Below, one piece after another: positions 17,525 through 28,276 of a DNA stretch of 52,609 bases (positions are counted from its first letter, which is position 1; every line of letters begins with the position of its first letter). A program made the position numbers and the translations under genes. The stretch comes from Candidatus Melainabacteria bacterium. GTDB lineage: Bacteria > Cyanobacteriota > Vampirovibrionia > LMEP-6097. The stretch is taken from positions 1-52,609 of the forward strand of contig JABHOV010000052.1 in the NCBI GenBank assembly GCA_018695135.1. The letters are read 5' to 3'. The notes under the pieces are model-generated. The model was not told the DNA's origin and ran no database searches. It was given only the letters and a program-made list of their open reading frames with translations.

Positions 17525-19531
17525 ATGAAGAAACTCCCAACCACTCTACCATTTATCATCTTGATTCTATTTCTGTCATTATTTGCAATTAGCTTAATGG
17601 GACAAGAAAAACAACGCAATATTCTAAGCTATAGCGATTTCATTAAACGAGTATTACCATCAGACGGTAGTGCATCAACAGCATATAAGGTAGAACTAAC
17701 CAATGGTGAGGATGTTGCCAAAATAGAGGACAAGAGCGGAGACGTTTACTACGCAAGAGTTCCAGCCAATCTTTTAGGTGCAAACCCAGAACTGGCAGAT
17801 AAATTAGTTAAACAAGGTATACAAGTAGATGTAAAAGCTCAACAAGGAGATAGTATCTGGGCTGGGATTATTTCCAATCTCTTAGTACCACTTATACTTT
17901 TTGGTCTTTTGATGTTCATGTTACGCAATGCTGGCGGCGCTGGTGGACCGATGTCATTCGGCAAAAGTCGTGCCAAACTCATGACTCGCAACACCAATAT
18001 CAGTTTTGATGATGTTGCTGGTATCGAAGAAAGTAAACAAGAACTTGAAGAGATCGTTGACTTTCTCAAAAATTCAGTGAAATATACATCACTGGGAGCC
18101 AAAATCCCCAAAGGAGTAATCCTAGTTGGACCTCCAGGTTGTGGTAAAACCCTCTTAGCCAAGGCTGTTGCCGGTGAAGCAGGTGTACCATTCTTTACAA
18201 TCTCCGGTTCAGACTTTGTAGAAATGTTTGTTGGTGTTGGAGCAAGTAGAGTTAGAGATCTTTTTGAACAAGCCAAGAAAAATGCTCCTTGCATAATTTT
18301 CATTGACGAAATTGATGCAGTTGGAAGACAGCGTAGTGGTATGTCCGGTGGTGGTAATGATGAGCGTGAACAAACTCTAAACCAATTATTAGTTGAGATG
18401 GATGGCTTCCAGCCTAATAGTGGGATCATTGTTTTGGCTGCAACCAATAGACCAGACGTACTCGATAAAGCATTATTAAGACCAGGTCGCTTTGACCGCA
18501 AGGTCAGCATTGACACTCCTGATCTTAATGGACGTACAGATATTCTTAATGTGCACGTGCGCGGTAAGCCTCTCTCCCAGGACGTTGACACAGATACACT
18601 TGCCAAACGTACACCAGGATTTTCGGGTGCCGATTTAGCTAATCTCATTAACGAGGCGGCAATTCTTGCAGCAAGAGAGGAAGCGAAAGATATTTCAATG
18701 AGACATCTTGAAGAAGCTATCGACAAAGTTGCGATTGGACCAGAGAAAAAAAGTAAAATCATCAAACCCAAGGATCAGGTTTGCACTGCGATACATGAAA
18801 CAGGTCACACCTTAACTAGCATCTACTATGAATCTAGTAATGAGTTTCACAAGGTGACTATCATCCCAAGAGGAATGGCACTTGGTTTAACTTGGTCAAC
18901 TGAAGAAGAGTACAAAGTATCTCAGTCAGAAGATCAGCTCAAAACTGAAATGCGTGTACTACTCGCTGGCAGAGCAGCAGAAGAAATCATATTTGGCAAA
19001 GGTAATGTCACTAGCGGCGCATCCAATGACATGGAACGTTGTACTGCGATTGCTCGTGCCATGATTACCAGATTTGGCATGAACCAAAGTCTTGGTATTG
19101 TTGCTTACGGTGAAAAACATGGTAATCCATATCTTGAAGGAGAATACACCTCAAAGAACTACAGTGAAGCCTATGCCAATAAAATAGATCAAGAAGTACA
19201 AGTCTTAATCCAAGCACTCTACGAAGAGGTTAAAGCCAAGCTGATAGGACATAGAGAACAGTTACTTGCCGTCTCACAAATCCTCTTGCAAAAAGAAACT
19301 CTAAACAAAGAAGAAGTATTTGCTGTTCTTGAAGAAATCAAAAATGGCAAATTTGTCAAAATCCCTTTTGAGAATTTCATTGATCTAGCAAGCACCAGAA
19401 CTCCAGAGAGAGTCAAGACCCTTATCAAAGAAGAATCTGACAAACGTAAATCAGAAAGAGAAAGACTTAGAGCGATTGACAAACAAAGAGAACAAAACTC
19501 TGAAGAAGGCGACCAACGCAAAGTTGGCTAG
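17525..19531 (+). CDS. ftsH: ATP-dependent zinc metalloprotease FtsH
   Basis: [28 protein letters not shown] zinc motif, SRH region. ATG 17525 preferred over the ORF-track start 17507. Confidence 0.95.
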   Translation: MKKLPTTLPFIILILFLSLFAISLMGQEKQRNILSYSDFIKRVLPSDGSASTAYKVELTNGEDVAKIEDKSGDVYYARVPANLLGANPELADKLVKQGIQVDVKAQQGDSIWAGIISNLLVPLILFGLLMFMLRNAGGAGGPMSFGKSRAKLMTRNTNISFDDVAGIEESKQELEEIVDFLKNSVKYTSLGAKIPKGVILVGPPGCGKTLLAKAVAGEAGVPFFTISGSDFVEMFVGVGASRVRDLFEQAKKNAPCIIFIDEIDAVGRQRSGMSGGGNDEREQTLNQLLVEMDGFQPNSGIIVLAATNRPDVLDKALLRPGRFDRKVSIDTPDLNGRTDILNVHVRGKPLSQDVDTDTLAKRTPGFSGADLANLINEAAILAAREEAKDISMRHLEEAIDKVAIGPEKKSKIIKPKDQVCTAIHETGHTLTSIYYESSNEFHKVTIIPRGMALGLTWSTEEEYKVSQSEDQLKTEMRVLLAGRAAEEIIFGKGNVTSGASNDMERCTAIARAMITRFGMNQSLGIVAYGEKHGNPYLEGEYTSKNYSEAYANKIDQEVQVLIQALYEEVKAKLIGHREQLLAVSQILLQKETLNKEEVFAVLEEIKNGKFVKIPFENFIDLASTRTPERVKTLIKEESDKRKSERERLRAIDKQREQNSEEGDQRKVG

Positions 19532-19540
19532 AATAAAGTC

Positions 19541-22225
19541 GTGAAGAATCTCAGTTGCCAAGAAATAAGAGAAACATGGATTAATTTCTTTACTAAGAAA
19601 TGTGACCGTATACATCAGCATATCGCTTCAGGATCTTTAGTACCGGATAATCCAACCCTACTACTTAACGCTGCTGGCATGGTTCAGTTTGTACCGATCT
19701 TCGTGGGTACCAAACCTGCCCCCGAGCCGCCAAGAGCTGTCACAGTACAGAAATGTGCGCGTGTCGGCGGCAAAGACAGTGACCTAGAAAATATCGGGCG
19801 CACAACTAGACATCATAGTTTTTTTGAGATGCTTGGTAATTTCTCATTTGGGGATTATTTCAAAAACGAAGCAATCAAATGGGCTTGGCAATTCGTCAGA
19901 GAAGAACTTGAACTAGACGCTGATAAATTATATGTTTCTATCTTTGAAGGCGACGAGCAAAACCCAATGGACACTGAAGCCCAAGCAATTTGGCTAGAGA
20001 TACTTGCACGAGACTTCCCTGATTTAGAGCAGCGTCAAAAACGTATTTGGAAGATGGGTCGCAAAGACAACTTTTGGGGGCCTCCAGGTACTACCGGTCC
20101 TTGCGGACCTTGTAGCGAAATATACTATGATCTTGGTGATCACATCAGTGACCCAGAAGACAGGTATCTTGAGATCTGGAACTTGGTTTTCATGGAATTT
20201 CTTAAAGACGAAGAAGGCAAATTCACTCCACTTGAAAATAAAAATATAGATACTGGCGCAGGACTAGAAAGAATCGCAACGATATTACAAGGAGTTAACA
20301 ACTCTTTTGAAACCAATGAACTATTCAATGTAATGCAAAGCCTTGCCAAAGACCTTGGTCTAGAATATGGCAAAAATCCAGATCATGATCTTTATCTCAA
20401 GATCATCACTGATCACTTACGTTGTCTTTGTTTCTTGATAGCTGATGGTGTTAGACCAAGTAATATGGGACGCGGTTATGTCCTTAGAATGATCACAAGA
20501 CGCGCTGCTAGGTTTGTTTATTTAATCCGTAACCAAACAGATGCTTTTCTTTATAAGCATTGTACTAGCGTAATTCAAAACTACTCACTAGCCTACCCTG
20601 AGCTGCAAGCAAACTCAGAAGCGATTGTTTCAGTTTGCCGCAAAGAAGAGGAGGCTTTTGCCAAGACTATTGTCAATGGACTTGCTTTGCTTGAGGAGAA
20701 ACTCAAAGCGAGTGGCAAAATGGTAGACGGAGAATTTATTTTTGATCTTTATTCAACTTATGGCTTACCACTTGAATTAAGCAAAGACATTGTTGAAGAA
20801 CAGGGACTCACTATTGACCTAGAAGCATACCAAAAATCCAAAGACGCTCACTCCAAAGCCTCTGGCACAGGCAATTTCAAGACATCCGTTGAATCGAATT
20901 CTTATGTCGCTGACTTAATCAAAAAACATGGTCCAACTAAATTCCTTGGTTACGACCAGCTTGAAGCCAAAGCCAAAGTGCTTGCAATCCATGGCAATGA
21001 CATCGTGCTTGATCAAACTCCATTTTATGCTGAGTCTGGCGGGCAGGTGGCAGACTCTGGCACCATCCGTCATTGCGAGGCGAAGCCGAAGCAATCCAAT
21101 GGACAAGTTAAAGCCACAGACGTCATTGCGAGCGTAGCGAAGCAATCCAGAGTAACCAAAGTAAAAAAAATCGAGGGCATATTCATTCATACTCTTGAAA
21201 GCACTGAAGACTTTAATATCGGCGATGAAGTCACAGCTCAAGTCAACAGTAAAAGCAGAAACCTTACTGGCTATCACCACACAACTTGTCATCTCTTGCA
21301 AGCCGCCCTGCGCCAAGTACTAGGAAACGACATTCAACAAATGGGCTCGCAAGTCGGACCAGAATATACTCGCTTTGACTTTAACCTTGATAGAGCCATG
21401 ACTAAAGAAGAAATATTCAAGACAGAAAAGATAGTCAATGACTGGATTCAAGCCAAGCTACCAGTAGAAACTAAGGTCATGGATTTTGATGATGCAATTG
21501 CAGCAGGCGCCCTTAGTTTCTTTGAAGAGAAGTATGACGACCAGGTTAGGGTTTTGTTTATCAGAGACGATCAACAAACAGCATCTATTGAGTTATGCGG
21601 TGGCACTCACGTCTCTAACATCGGCGATATTAGAGAAGTAGTACTGGCTCAAGAGGGTTCAGTGGCTGCAGGCATTCGCCGTATTCGCATGCTCGCTCAT
21701 GACTTAGCTGCCAAGCACCGAGAAGAAGAAAAACTCAAAGAAGCTGCGTTAGCCCAAGAGCAAGCTGCTCAAGAAAAAGCAAAAGCAGAGGCTAAGGCGC
21801 AGAAACTAGAACAAAACAACTTAGTACTTACAAAAACTGATGAGATTCTCAGCAAATCAAACAAAACGACAGAAGCTCAAATCATCATTGCCAATCTTGC
21901 AGATTATTTTCCTGGCGAAGAACTTGAAACCGATGCTGTCAAAACTCTAATAGAAGCCTTGCTCAGCAAGATAGAATCATCTGGTTCTCAAGCCTTTATT
22001 TTAGTAGCTGCAGCAAGCACTAGCAAAGTCACTTTTATGGCAGCAGCCTCTCAAGAACTAGTTAAAGACAAAAACTCTAGATATAATGCCTCTAATGCAG
22101 TCAAAACGGCAGCCCAAATCTGCGGTGGTGGTGGCGGTGGTAGACCCAATTTTGCCCAAGCAGGGGGGAAAGACCCTAGCAAAGTCCCTGAAGCCCTACA
22201 ACTAATTCAAGAAGATACAAAATAA
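19541..22225 (+). CDS. alaS: Alanyl-tRNA synthetase carrying in-frame repeat insertions
   Basis: FFEMLGNFSFGDYFK, CGGTHV, C-terminal DHHA1 with GGGGGGRPNFAQAGG. Confidence 0.95.
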   Translation: MKNLSCQEIRETWINFFTKKCDRIHQHIASGSLVPDNPTLLLNAAGMVQFVPIFVGTKPAPEPPRAVTVQKCARVGGKDSDLENIGRTTRHHSFFEMLGNFSFGDYFKNEAIKWAWQFVREELELDADKLYVSIFEGDEQNPMDTEAQAIWLEILARDFPDLEQRQKRIWKMGRKDNFWGPPGTTGPCGPCSEIYYDLGDHISDPEDRYLEIWNLVFMEFLKDEEGKFTPLENKNIDTGAGLERIATILQGVNNSFETNELFNVMQSLAKDLGLEYGKNPDHDLYLKIITDHLRCLCFLIADGVRPSNMGRGYVLRMITRRAARFVYLIRNQTDAFLYKHCTSVIQNYSLAYPELQANSEAIVSVCRKEEEAFAKTIVNGLALLEEKLKASGKMVDGEFIFDLYSTYGLPLELSKDIVEEQGLTIDLEAYQKSKDAHSKASGTGNFKTSVESNSYVADLIKKHGPTKFLGYDQLEAKAKVLAIHGNDIVLDQTPFYAESGGQVADSGTIRHCEAKPKQSNGQVKATDVIASVAKQSRVTKVKKIEGIFIHTLESTEDFNIGDEVTAQVNSKSRNLTGYHHTTCHLLQAALRQVLGNDIQQMGSQVGPEYTRFDFNLDRAMTKEEIFKTEKIVNDWIQAKLPVETKVMDFDDAIAAGALSFFEEKYDDQVRVLFIRDDQQTASIELCGGTHVSNIGDIREVVLAQEGSVAAGIRRIRMLAHDLAAKHREEEKLKEAALAQEQAAQEKAKAEAKAQKLEQNNLVLTKTDEILSKSNKTTEAQIIIANLADYFPGEELETDAVKTLIEALLSKIESSGSQAFILVAAASTSKVTFMAAASQELVKDKNSRYNASNAVKTAAQICGGGGGGRPNFAQAGGKDPSKVPEALQLIQEDTK
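21068..21149. repeat. Two direct half-copies of the CGTCATTGCGAG repeat inside alaS
   Basis: CGTCATTGCGAGGCGAAGCCGAAGCAATCC (21068-21097) and CGTCATTGCGAGCGTAGCGAAGCAATCC (from 21121), translated in frame as RHCEAKPKQSN and VIASVAKQSR. Confidence 0.92.
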
Positions 22226-22228
22226 AAA

Positions 22229-22257
22229 TTGCATAAATAGTAGAGGAATTGTATAAT
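22229..22257 (+). promoter_or_regulatory. Sigma-70-like promoter
   Basis: TTGCAT - 17 bp - TATAAT upstream of the 22370 CDS. Confidence 0.6.
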
Positions 22258-22369
22258 AAGTACAGATGAAGAACATATATCTTCAGCAGCACTTACAAAG
22301 AGGTAACCAGTAATACAAGTTACAAATAACAGCAACCACATAGGCGATAAATATGAGTCAGCATTTAAA

Positions 22370-22753
22370 ATGAGTCGAACGCAGAACTCACTTTATGAAA
22401 ATATACTACAGCAATTAGCAGTATATGTAGTTGAACCTTCCATGAGAGAAGGTATTAAGGATGGATTAAAAGAGGCTGTAAAAGAACTAAGAGACTTTCC
22501 ATATAGATCATTCGCAGGACCTCACTCTTACGATGGTTTTTTTAATTCGTTGCAGGACAGCATAAATTATCTACTCAAACCAGAGACTGATATAGAGACT
22601 TCACTCACTGTTGCAAGATACTTATTGAATCAATTAGAAAATAAAGTAGTAGTACTTCCTGAATCGTCAATTCCTTGCAATTCAAGGGTAAAACCGCATC
22701 AAAACAAGAATCGCAGACCCAGCGATACTCACTTATTCGCTAAAAATAATTAG
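22370..22753 (+). CDS. Hypothetical protein
   Basis: 127-aa ORF with promoter upstream; 3' end overlaps acs convergently by 21 nt. Confidence 0.6.
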   Translation: MSRTQNSLYENILQQLAVYVVEPSMREGIKDGLKEAVKELRDFPYRSFAGPHSYDGFFNSLQDSINYLLKPETDIETSLTVARYLLNQLENKVVVLPESSIPCNSRVKPHQNKNRRPSDTHLFAKNN

Positions 22754-24937
22754 ACCTTCCAATACCTGCATATTCTCAAGCGTACTAATATCACCAGTAA
22801 CTTCTTTACCTTGAGCAATCTCTTTAAGTAATCTACGCATGATTTTACCTGAACGAGTTTTAGGAAGTGCTGAACAAATAACTATTCGTTCTGGTCTTGC
22901 TATTGCACCGATCTCTTTGACGACTTGATTTTTAAGTTCTTCTTCCAGATCGTCATTGCGAGTCGCCGAAGGCGGCGTGGCAATCTTGACATTAGAAGCT
23001 CTGGATTGCTTCGTTTCACTCGCAATGACGACAAAAGCAACAATAGCTTCACCCTTAATCTCATGAGGTATCGAAACTACAGCAGCTTCACTTACTAGCT
23101 CATGAGCAACAAGTGCTGACTCAATTTCGGCAGTTCCAAGACGATGACCAGATACATTGATCACATCATCTACTCTACCGCCAATTTTGATATAACCGTC
23201 CGCGTCTTTAGTTGCAGCATCACCAGCGAGATAAACGTCATTGCGAGGAGCGTCAGCGACGTGGCAATCCAGGCTAGATTGCTTTGCTTCGCTCGCAATG
23301 ACGTGACTCCAGTAAGTATCTATATACCTTTGATCATCACCCCAAATAGTCCTTGCCATAGAAGGAATAGGACTTTTCAAATATAGAAGTCCTTCATTGC
23401 TGACATCAGCATCCACACCAGGCAAAGGCAAGCCTGCCACACCTGGTTTCATCTCATGAACTCCAGGTAGAGTTGTAATTGCAATGCCACCAGTCTCTGT
23501 CTGCCACCAAGTATCCACTATAGGGGAATATTGTTCGACGACTCGCCCTGGACAACGCGAGCCACCTATATTCTTATAAAACCACTCCCAAGCAGCAGGG
23601 TTAATTGGTTCTCCGACAGAGCCAAGTAAACGAAGTGAACTTAGGTCGTGCTTCTCGACATGCTCCAAACCCCATTGCATAAACGCCCTCACCGCAGTCG
23701 GTGCCGTATAAAAAATACTAATCTTGTATTTCTCTATCATTGACCAAAAACGAGATTTATCTGGGTAGTCTGGAGCGCCTTCGTAGATGAAGACGGAGGC
23801 GCCGTTAGAAAGCGGCCCATATGCTACATAGCTATGTCCCGTCACCCACCCCACGTCCGCTGTGCACCAGTATAAATCCCCAACTGCTGCGTTACGCTCA
23901 TGATTTACAGTCATCATTGGCGGCTCAGCCAACTCAGCCTGTAAATCATTCGCAAGCCTTGCATTTGGAGAATTTCTACTGGCGCACAGAGTATCCACAG
24001 TTGAATCACAGTCTTGAGTTTTCAAATCGAATACCCAGTTACTGGTTAAATGCGTCCAAAGAATATATCCCGCCGTCGTATGCACTATCCCCTTAGGCTT
24101 GCCTGTAGAGCCGCTTGTATACAAAACAAAGCTCATGTCTTCAGCCTCCAATTGTTCTGGCTCACAATTCGCTTCAAAACTACTTAGATCCCAAGTAACC
24201 AAATTCGCAATTGATTTCTGCAATTCCAAATCGTCATAGCTAGAATCAACTTGTTTAATCCGATCAAAACAAACTACTCTTGAAACAAAACTCAAGCCAT
24301 CGACAGCTTCTTTAACTGTCTCTAACAGCGGCACCACTTTGCCTCGACGAAACGATCCATCCGCAGTGATCACATACTTAGATTTAAGATCCTCAATTCT
24401 ATCGCGCAATGCTTGTGCAGAGAAACCTCCAAACACTACACTATGAACAGCACCAATTCTCAAACAAGCATGCATCGCAATTATTGCTTCTGGGCACATT
24501 GGCATATAGAGAGTGACTGTATCGCCCTTCTTAACACCAATACTCTTAAGCAAATTAGCTGCCTTGCAAACTTGATCATGCAGCTCTTGATAAGTCAGGG
24601 TCTTAGTATCACCAGGCTCACCTTCAAAAACAATTGCAGCTTTGTTGGCTTGAGTTTTTAGATGCCTGTCGATACAGTTGTATGAGATATTGATCTTGCC
24701 ATCTTCAAACCAAGTAAAGAAGGGCTCTTCTTTCTTCAACATTGCCACCGTCGGTTCTTTAAACCAATCCAAATTCTCTTTAGCTAAATCCAACCAAAAA
24801 GCATCAGGATCAGTTTTGAATTTAGACATCAAAGCCTGATAATCAGCATCCTTGATATTAGCTTGTGCTTTAAATTCTTCACTGGGGCTGTAGGATTGCT
24901 GCATGCAACAATGATAGCATCGCTTCAAATAATTCAT
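22733..24937 (-). CDS. acs: Acetyl-CoA synthetase with three in-frame insertions
   Basis: [64 protein letters not shown]. Internal Met 24904 is a possible start. Confidence 0.93.
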   Translation of the reverse strand: MNYLKRCYHCCMQQSYSPSEEFKAQANIKDADYQALMSKFKTDPDAFWLDLAKENLDWFKEPTVAMLKKEEPFFTWFEDGKINISYNCIDRHLKTQANKAAIVFEGEPGDTKTLTYQELHDQVCKAANLLKSIGVKKGDTVTLYMPMCPEAIIAMHACLRIGAVHSVVFGGFSAQALRDRIEDLKSKYVITADGSFRRGKVVPLLETVKEAVDGLSFVSRVVCFDRIKQVDSSYDDLELQKSIANLVTWDLSSFEANCEPEQLEAEDMSFVLYTSGSTGKPKGIVHTTAGYILWTHLTSNWVFDLKTQDCDSTVDTLCASRNSPNARLANDLQAELAEPPMMTVNHERNAAVGDLYWCTADVGWVTGHSYVAYGPLSNGASVFIYEGAPDYPDKSRFWSMIEKYKISIFYTAPTAVRAFMQWGLEHVEKHDLSSLRLLGSVGEPINPAAWEWFYKNIGGSRCPGRVVEQYSPIVDTWWQTETGGIAITTLPGVHEMKPGVAGLPLPGVDADVSNEGLLYLKSPIPSMARTIWGDDQRYIDTYWSHVIASEAKQSSLDCHVADAPRNDVYLAGDAATKDADGYIKIGGRVDDVINVSGHRLGTAEIESALVAHELVSEAAVVSIPHEIKGEAIVAFVVIASETKQSRASNVKIATPPSATRNDDLEEELKNQVVKEIGAIARPERIVICSALPKTRSGKIMRRLLKEIAQGKEVTGDISTLENMQVLEGLIIFSE
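22951..23030. repeat. CGTCATTGCGAG palindrome inside acs (copy 1)
   Basis: CGTCATTGCGAG...CTCGCAATGACG; encodes [27 protein letters not shown]. Confidence 0.92.
23236..23303. repeat. CGTCATTGCGAG palindrome inside acs (copy 2)
   Basis: CGTCATTGCGAGG...GCTCGCAATGACG; encodes [24 protein letters not shown]. Confidence 0.92.
23879..24022. repeat. Third, different palindromic insertion inside acs
   Basis: ATGATTTACAG (23900-23910) / CTGTAAATCAT (23939-23949); interrupts the conserved ...[16 protein letters not shown] segment with ~45 extra residues. Boundaries approximate. Confidence 0.7.
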
Positions 24938-25021
24938 AGATATCTTGAGTCGCCAACACTAGATTTTCGTAAAAGCTCAATAATTTAAGGACAAGGTACT
25001 TCTCTGTGAATGAACATAGAC

Positions 25022-25142
25022 GGAGCATGAACAAAACGAATTTTCCAAAAAGCAGCCTCGCAAAGTCAGCAGCTTCTTCGAAGCTGAACTGTACTCACTT
25101 TGCTACAGAACCTTTTTGGAGAAATTGTTTTGTCCACGTTCC
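25022..25142. repeat. MITE-like imperfect inverted repeat A
   Basis: GGAGCATGAACAAAACGAATTTTCCAAAAAGC versus reverse complement of CCTTTTTGGAGAAATTGTTTTGTCCACGTTCC; central CAGCTTC-TTC-GAAGCTG hairpin. Confidence 0.75.
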
Positions 25143-25192
25143 TTAATTCATCTAGTAATGGAGCTTTTAGAGATTTACTTAGTAATATCAAA

Positions 25193-25334
25193 AGCAAAAA
25201 GTCTAAAAGGATTTTGAGCTAAGATTTGCGAAAGAGGTTTGAGTTCAAGTAATGAGCAGCGATAGTCTGCGAAGAACTTGACACGTGATAGCGAGCTGAG
25301 CAAATTCTTAGTCAAAATTCGTAGACTTTTTGCT
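25193..25334. repeat. MITE-like imperfect inverted repeat B
   Basis: AGCAAAAAGTCTAAAAGGATTTTGAGCTAAGATTTGC (25193-25229) versus reverse complement of GCAAATTCTTAGTCAAAATTCGTAGACTTTTTGCT (25300-25334). Confidence 0.78.
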
Positions 25335-25407
25335 TGGAGCTAAATACGCATAATTCGCTTACAAATCAAAGGATTCAAAATATCTATGAATTATATAGAG
25401 TCAATGA

Positions 25408-27015
25408 TTAAAGCTCAAGTAAGGCTTTTGGAATATAGTTCAACAAATCAGATGCCATCACTGAATACTCAGTAAGTTCTTTAGATGCCTTCTCACCAGC
25501 CTTGGCATGAACATAGCTAGCCAAAATAGCAGCCTGTGTCAAAGGACTAATTTCAAAAACAGTAAAAAAGAATCTAATCTCTGGATATTTTTTATACAAA
25601 GTATAAAGCTGGGCAGCGAAGCCCAAAGTAAGTCCAGTCAAAACGTCACCAGTACCAGCACTAGCAAGTCCAGAATTACCAAAAGGAACCAAGAACACTT
25701 TGCCTCCTGGGTCAGCGATGATAGTCGGCGCCCCTTTGTGCAAAATACTAATTTGATATTCCTGAGCCTTGGCTCTCAAATCTTCAATCAAGTCAATTGG
25801 AGTCAATGCTTTATCAAACTTGCCAAAGAGACGAGTGTACTCTCCAGCATGAGGCGTAATCAATAAATCAGACTTATGTTTTTTGAGTAGTTTAGTATCC
25901 AAGCTATTAATCGCATCAGCATCTAATATCATCGGCGCATCATAGGACTCAATCAAACTAGCTATTTGATCTTTATAAGCCAAAGATAGTCCAGGACCAA
26001 GTCCCAAAACCGCCGGCTCTTTAATGCACGCTTGTTTCAGCAGATCATCAACGATGTCTTCGCTGATAGCTTCAAGTAAATTACTGGCAACTATTTTTCG
26101 CGATTGAGTATCTGTTAATAGTTTCAATAAACCAAGCCCTGATTTATAAGCTGCAGTTCCAGCAAGACTGGCTGCTCCTTCCATTCCAGGCGAGCCAGCA
26201 ATCAAAGTAGCAAAACCATGATCGTATTTTGAGCCCGTGGCAATGCGAGGCGGCAAGAGTTGTTTGACTGCATTTGCAAAATATATTTTTGATTTAAATT
26301 CCTGTTCAAAGATCTCTATTGGATATGAAAGATTTTGTACAATAGTAAGTCCATAATTCGCTCTTGCCGGAAAGAAGAAACTACCTAGCTTGGGATAGCC
26401 CATAGTGAGCGTAGTATGAGCCCTTACTCCACTGCCATTGATTTCACCAGTATCAGGATCAGAGCCAGACGGCAAGTCTACAGCGATAGTAACGACACTC
26501 GCATAATATTCATTAATAATACGGATCAGGCTAGCAGCAGGCTCCATGGGCTTGCCATTAGCGCCAATACCAAGAAGTGCATCAACAAAAAAATGCTTAT
26601 TGTATTTAGATGATATTTTGCCAAAATGTTTTTGTACTAATTCAATATCTTCAATACCTTCAATAAAATCTAGATATTGATTTTTTTTATTGCTTCTTTC
26701 AAGCTCAAGGTAAGCATGTCTTGCTTCATTCTTTAGTTCACTAACAGAGCCTAGGATAAAACATTTAACCGGATAACCTTCTTCAGCAAGGTAAGCAGCA
26801 AGCAAGATTCCATCACCACCATTATTACCCTTACCAGCAAAAACTGTAACAAATGCTTCTTGTCCCTTTTTTTGACATTCCATGTAACGATTAATCACAA
26901 GATCAAAAAGTCCACGAGCAGCTCTTTGCATATATTCAAAACCAAGTCCATCATGTGAGCTGGCAACCGCTTTGTCTATATTTGCCATTTCGGCTCTAGT
27001 GAGGACAGGGATCAT
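25408..27015 (-). CDS. nnr: Bifunctional NAD(P)H-hydrate epimerase / ADP-dependent dehydratase
   Basis: VFAGKGNNGGDGILLA, AVDLPSGSDPDTGE, LDADAIN, LLITPHAGEYTRL, GNSGLASAGTGDVLTG. Confidence 0.93.
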   Translation of the reverse strand: MIPVLTRAEMANIDKAVASSHDGLGFEYMQRAARGLFDLVINRYMECQKKGQEAFVTVFAGKGNNGGDGILLAAYLAEEGYPVKCFILGSVSELKNEARHAYLELERSNKKNQYLDFIEGIEDIELVQKHFGKISSKYNKHFFVDALLGIGANGKPMEPAASLIRIINEYYASVVTIAVDLPSGSDPDTGEINGSGVRAHTTLTMGYPKLGSFFFPARANYGLTIVQNLSYPIEIFEQEFKSKIYFANAVKQLLPPRIATGSKYDHGFATLIAGSPGMEGAASLAGTAAYKSGLGLLKLLTDTQSRKIVASNLLEAISEDIVDDLLKQACIKEPAVLGLGPGLSLAYKDQIASLIESYDAPMILDADAINSLDTKLLKKHKSDLLITPHAGEYTRLFGKFDKALTPIDLIEDLRAKAQEYQISILHKGAPTIIADPGGKVFLVPFGNSGLASAGTGDVLTGLTLGFAAQLYTLYKKYPEIRFFFTVFEISPLTQAAILASYVHAKAGEKASKELTEYSVMASDLLNYIPKALLEL

Positions 27016-27112
27016 AGTTCAATTGTAACTGGTTTTTAGCTAGTCTTCACCGTAAGGCGGAGCTAGTTTACTATTAAAGCTTAGGAATAATGACCTAAGA
27101 CCAACTAAACTC

Positions 27113-27961
27113 TTATACTGCATAATCAGACAAAATTGGCTTAAGACTTGGTCCCTGTAATTTAGTCAATGCCTGGCATTCAGTTTGCCTGACCGTTTCC
27201 TTACTCATTTTAAGTAATTTACTAATAGCATCCAAAGTCCACTTGTCATCAGTTTCAATACCAAATCTCAATTTAATTACAGCCTGTTCTCGATTAGTTA
27301 AATATGAAATTGCTTTCTCTAAATCACCAGCCAACATGTGATCTTCACAATTGGGTTCTGGCATAGAATTTAGATTAGGATCTGCAATCAACTCATCAAG
27401 CTTCATATCATCATCAGATCCATAATTCATACTAGTTTCAAGCGACAAAGTTTTATCAGCAAGTACCATCATTAGTTTTACTTTTTCGATAGGTAATGAA
27501 ACAGCTTCAGCAAGCTCATCATCAGTTGGTTTGCGTCTGAGTTTAGTTTGCAACTGCATATTAGTTTTTCTGATCTTTCGCATCAAATCTAATTTATGCA
27601 CAGGGATTCTAATTGATCTAGCTTTATTGGAAATAGCTCTGGTAATCGCTTGTCTAATCCACCAAGTAGCATATGTAGAAAATCTATAACCACGACTTGC
27701 ATCAAATCTATCGACTGCTTTAATCAAGCCAATATTGCCTTCTTGGATCAGATCCAAAATAGACATTCCATGGTTTTGGTATTTCTTGGCAATAGAGATA
27801 ACTAATCTCAAATTATGCCGTACCATCTTATCTTTAGACCGCTGGCATCCTTGTTTAATCAAAGTTCCAAGTTCTTGTTCTTGACATGCTGTAAGCAAGG
27901 ACCAATGTGCAATTGAATGTAAATACGGGCTAATCTCTGTTTCAAATTTCGTTGTTGTCAT
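27113..27961 (-). CDS. RNA polymerase sigma-70 family factor (RpoD-like, no region 1.1)
   Basis: NLRLVISIAKKYQNHGMSILDLIQEGNIGLIKAVDRFD..GYRFSTYATWWIRQAITRAI, C-terminal HTH. Confidence 0.9.
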   Translation of the reverse strand: MTTTKFETEISPYLHSIAHWSLLTACQEQELGTLIKQGCQRSKDKMVRHNLRLVISIAKKYQNHGMSILDLIQEGNIGLIKAVDRFDASRGYRFSTYATWWIRQAITRAISNKARSIRIPVHKLDLMRKIRKTNMQLQTKLRRKPTDDELAEAVSLPIEKVKLMMVLADKTLSLETSMNYGSDDDMKLDELIADPNLNSMPEPNCEDHMLAGDLEKAISYLTNREQAVIKLRFGIETDDKWTLDAISKLLKMSKETVRQTECQALTKLQGPSLKPILSDYAV

Positions 27962-28157
27962 TATATTTTCTATGCCCAGATAAAGCCCCCCAGATTACAA
28001 AGACAAAATTAATTTAGATTTAGTCGGGAACCCGCAACTCGCCAAATATTGTGGAAACTTTAGAATAACTGAATTTATTAACACCTGAGCGAACAGTCGT
28101 TTTATAATGTTTTGGTACTTAGTAGATTTATCATAAAATACAAAAGTACAAACCAGC

Positions 28158-28234
28158 GCTCCTGTAGCTCAGTTGGTTAGAGCAGTCGACTCATAATCGA
28201 TTGGTCAAGTGTTCAAGTCACTTCGGGAGCACCA
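28158..28234 (+). tRNA. tRNA with CAU anticodon (Ile2 or elongator Met)
   Basis: Manual cloverleaf: acceptor GCTCCTG/CGGGAGC, D-stem GCTC/GAGC, anticodon stem GTCGA/TCGAT with CTCATAA loop, T-stem AAGTG/CACTT with TTCAAGT loop, encoded CCA. Confidence 0.95.
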
Positions 28235-28235
28235 T

Positions 28236-28276
28236 TAAAAAATAGGTACCTGCTGAAGTAGGTACCTATTTTTTTT
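28236..28276 (+). terminator. Rho-independent terminator after tRNA
   Basis: AAAAATAGGTACCT - loop - AGGTACCTATTTTTTTT. Confidence 0.9.

Noticed and set aside
17839-18771. 310-aa ORF on the minus strand
   Set aside because: Entirely antisense to ftsH, whose protein motifs are unambiguous; composition-driven shadow ORF.
20915-21316. 133-aa minus-strand ORF in alaS
   Set aside because: Antisense reading of the CGTCATTGCGAG repeats inside alaS.
22733-24937. acs as a pseudogene because of its insertions
   Set aside because: The reading frame is intact over 734 aa and conserved motifs are preserved, so a functional protein with extra loops remains more likely from sequence alone.
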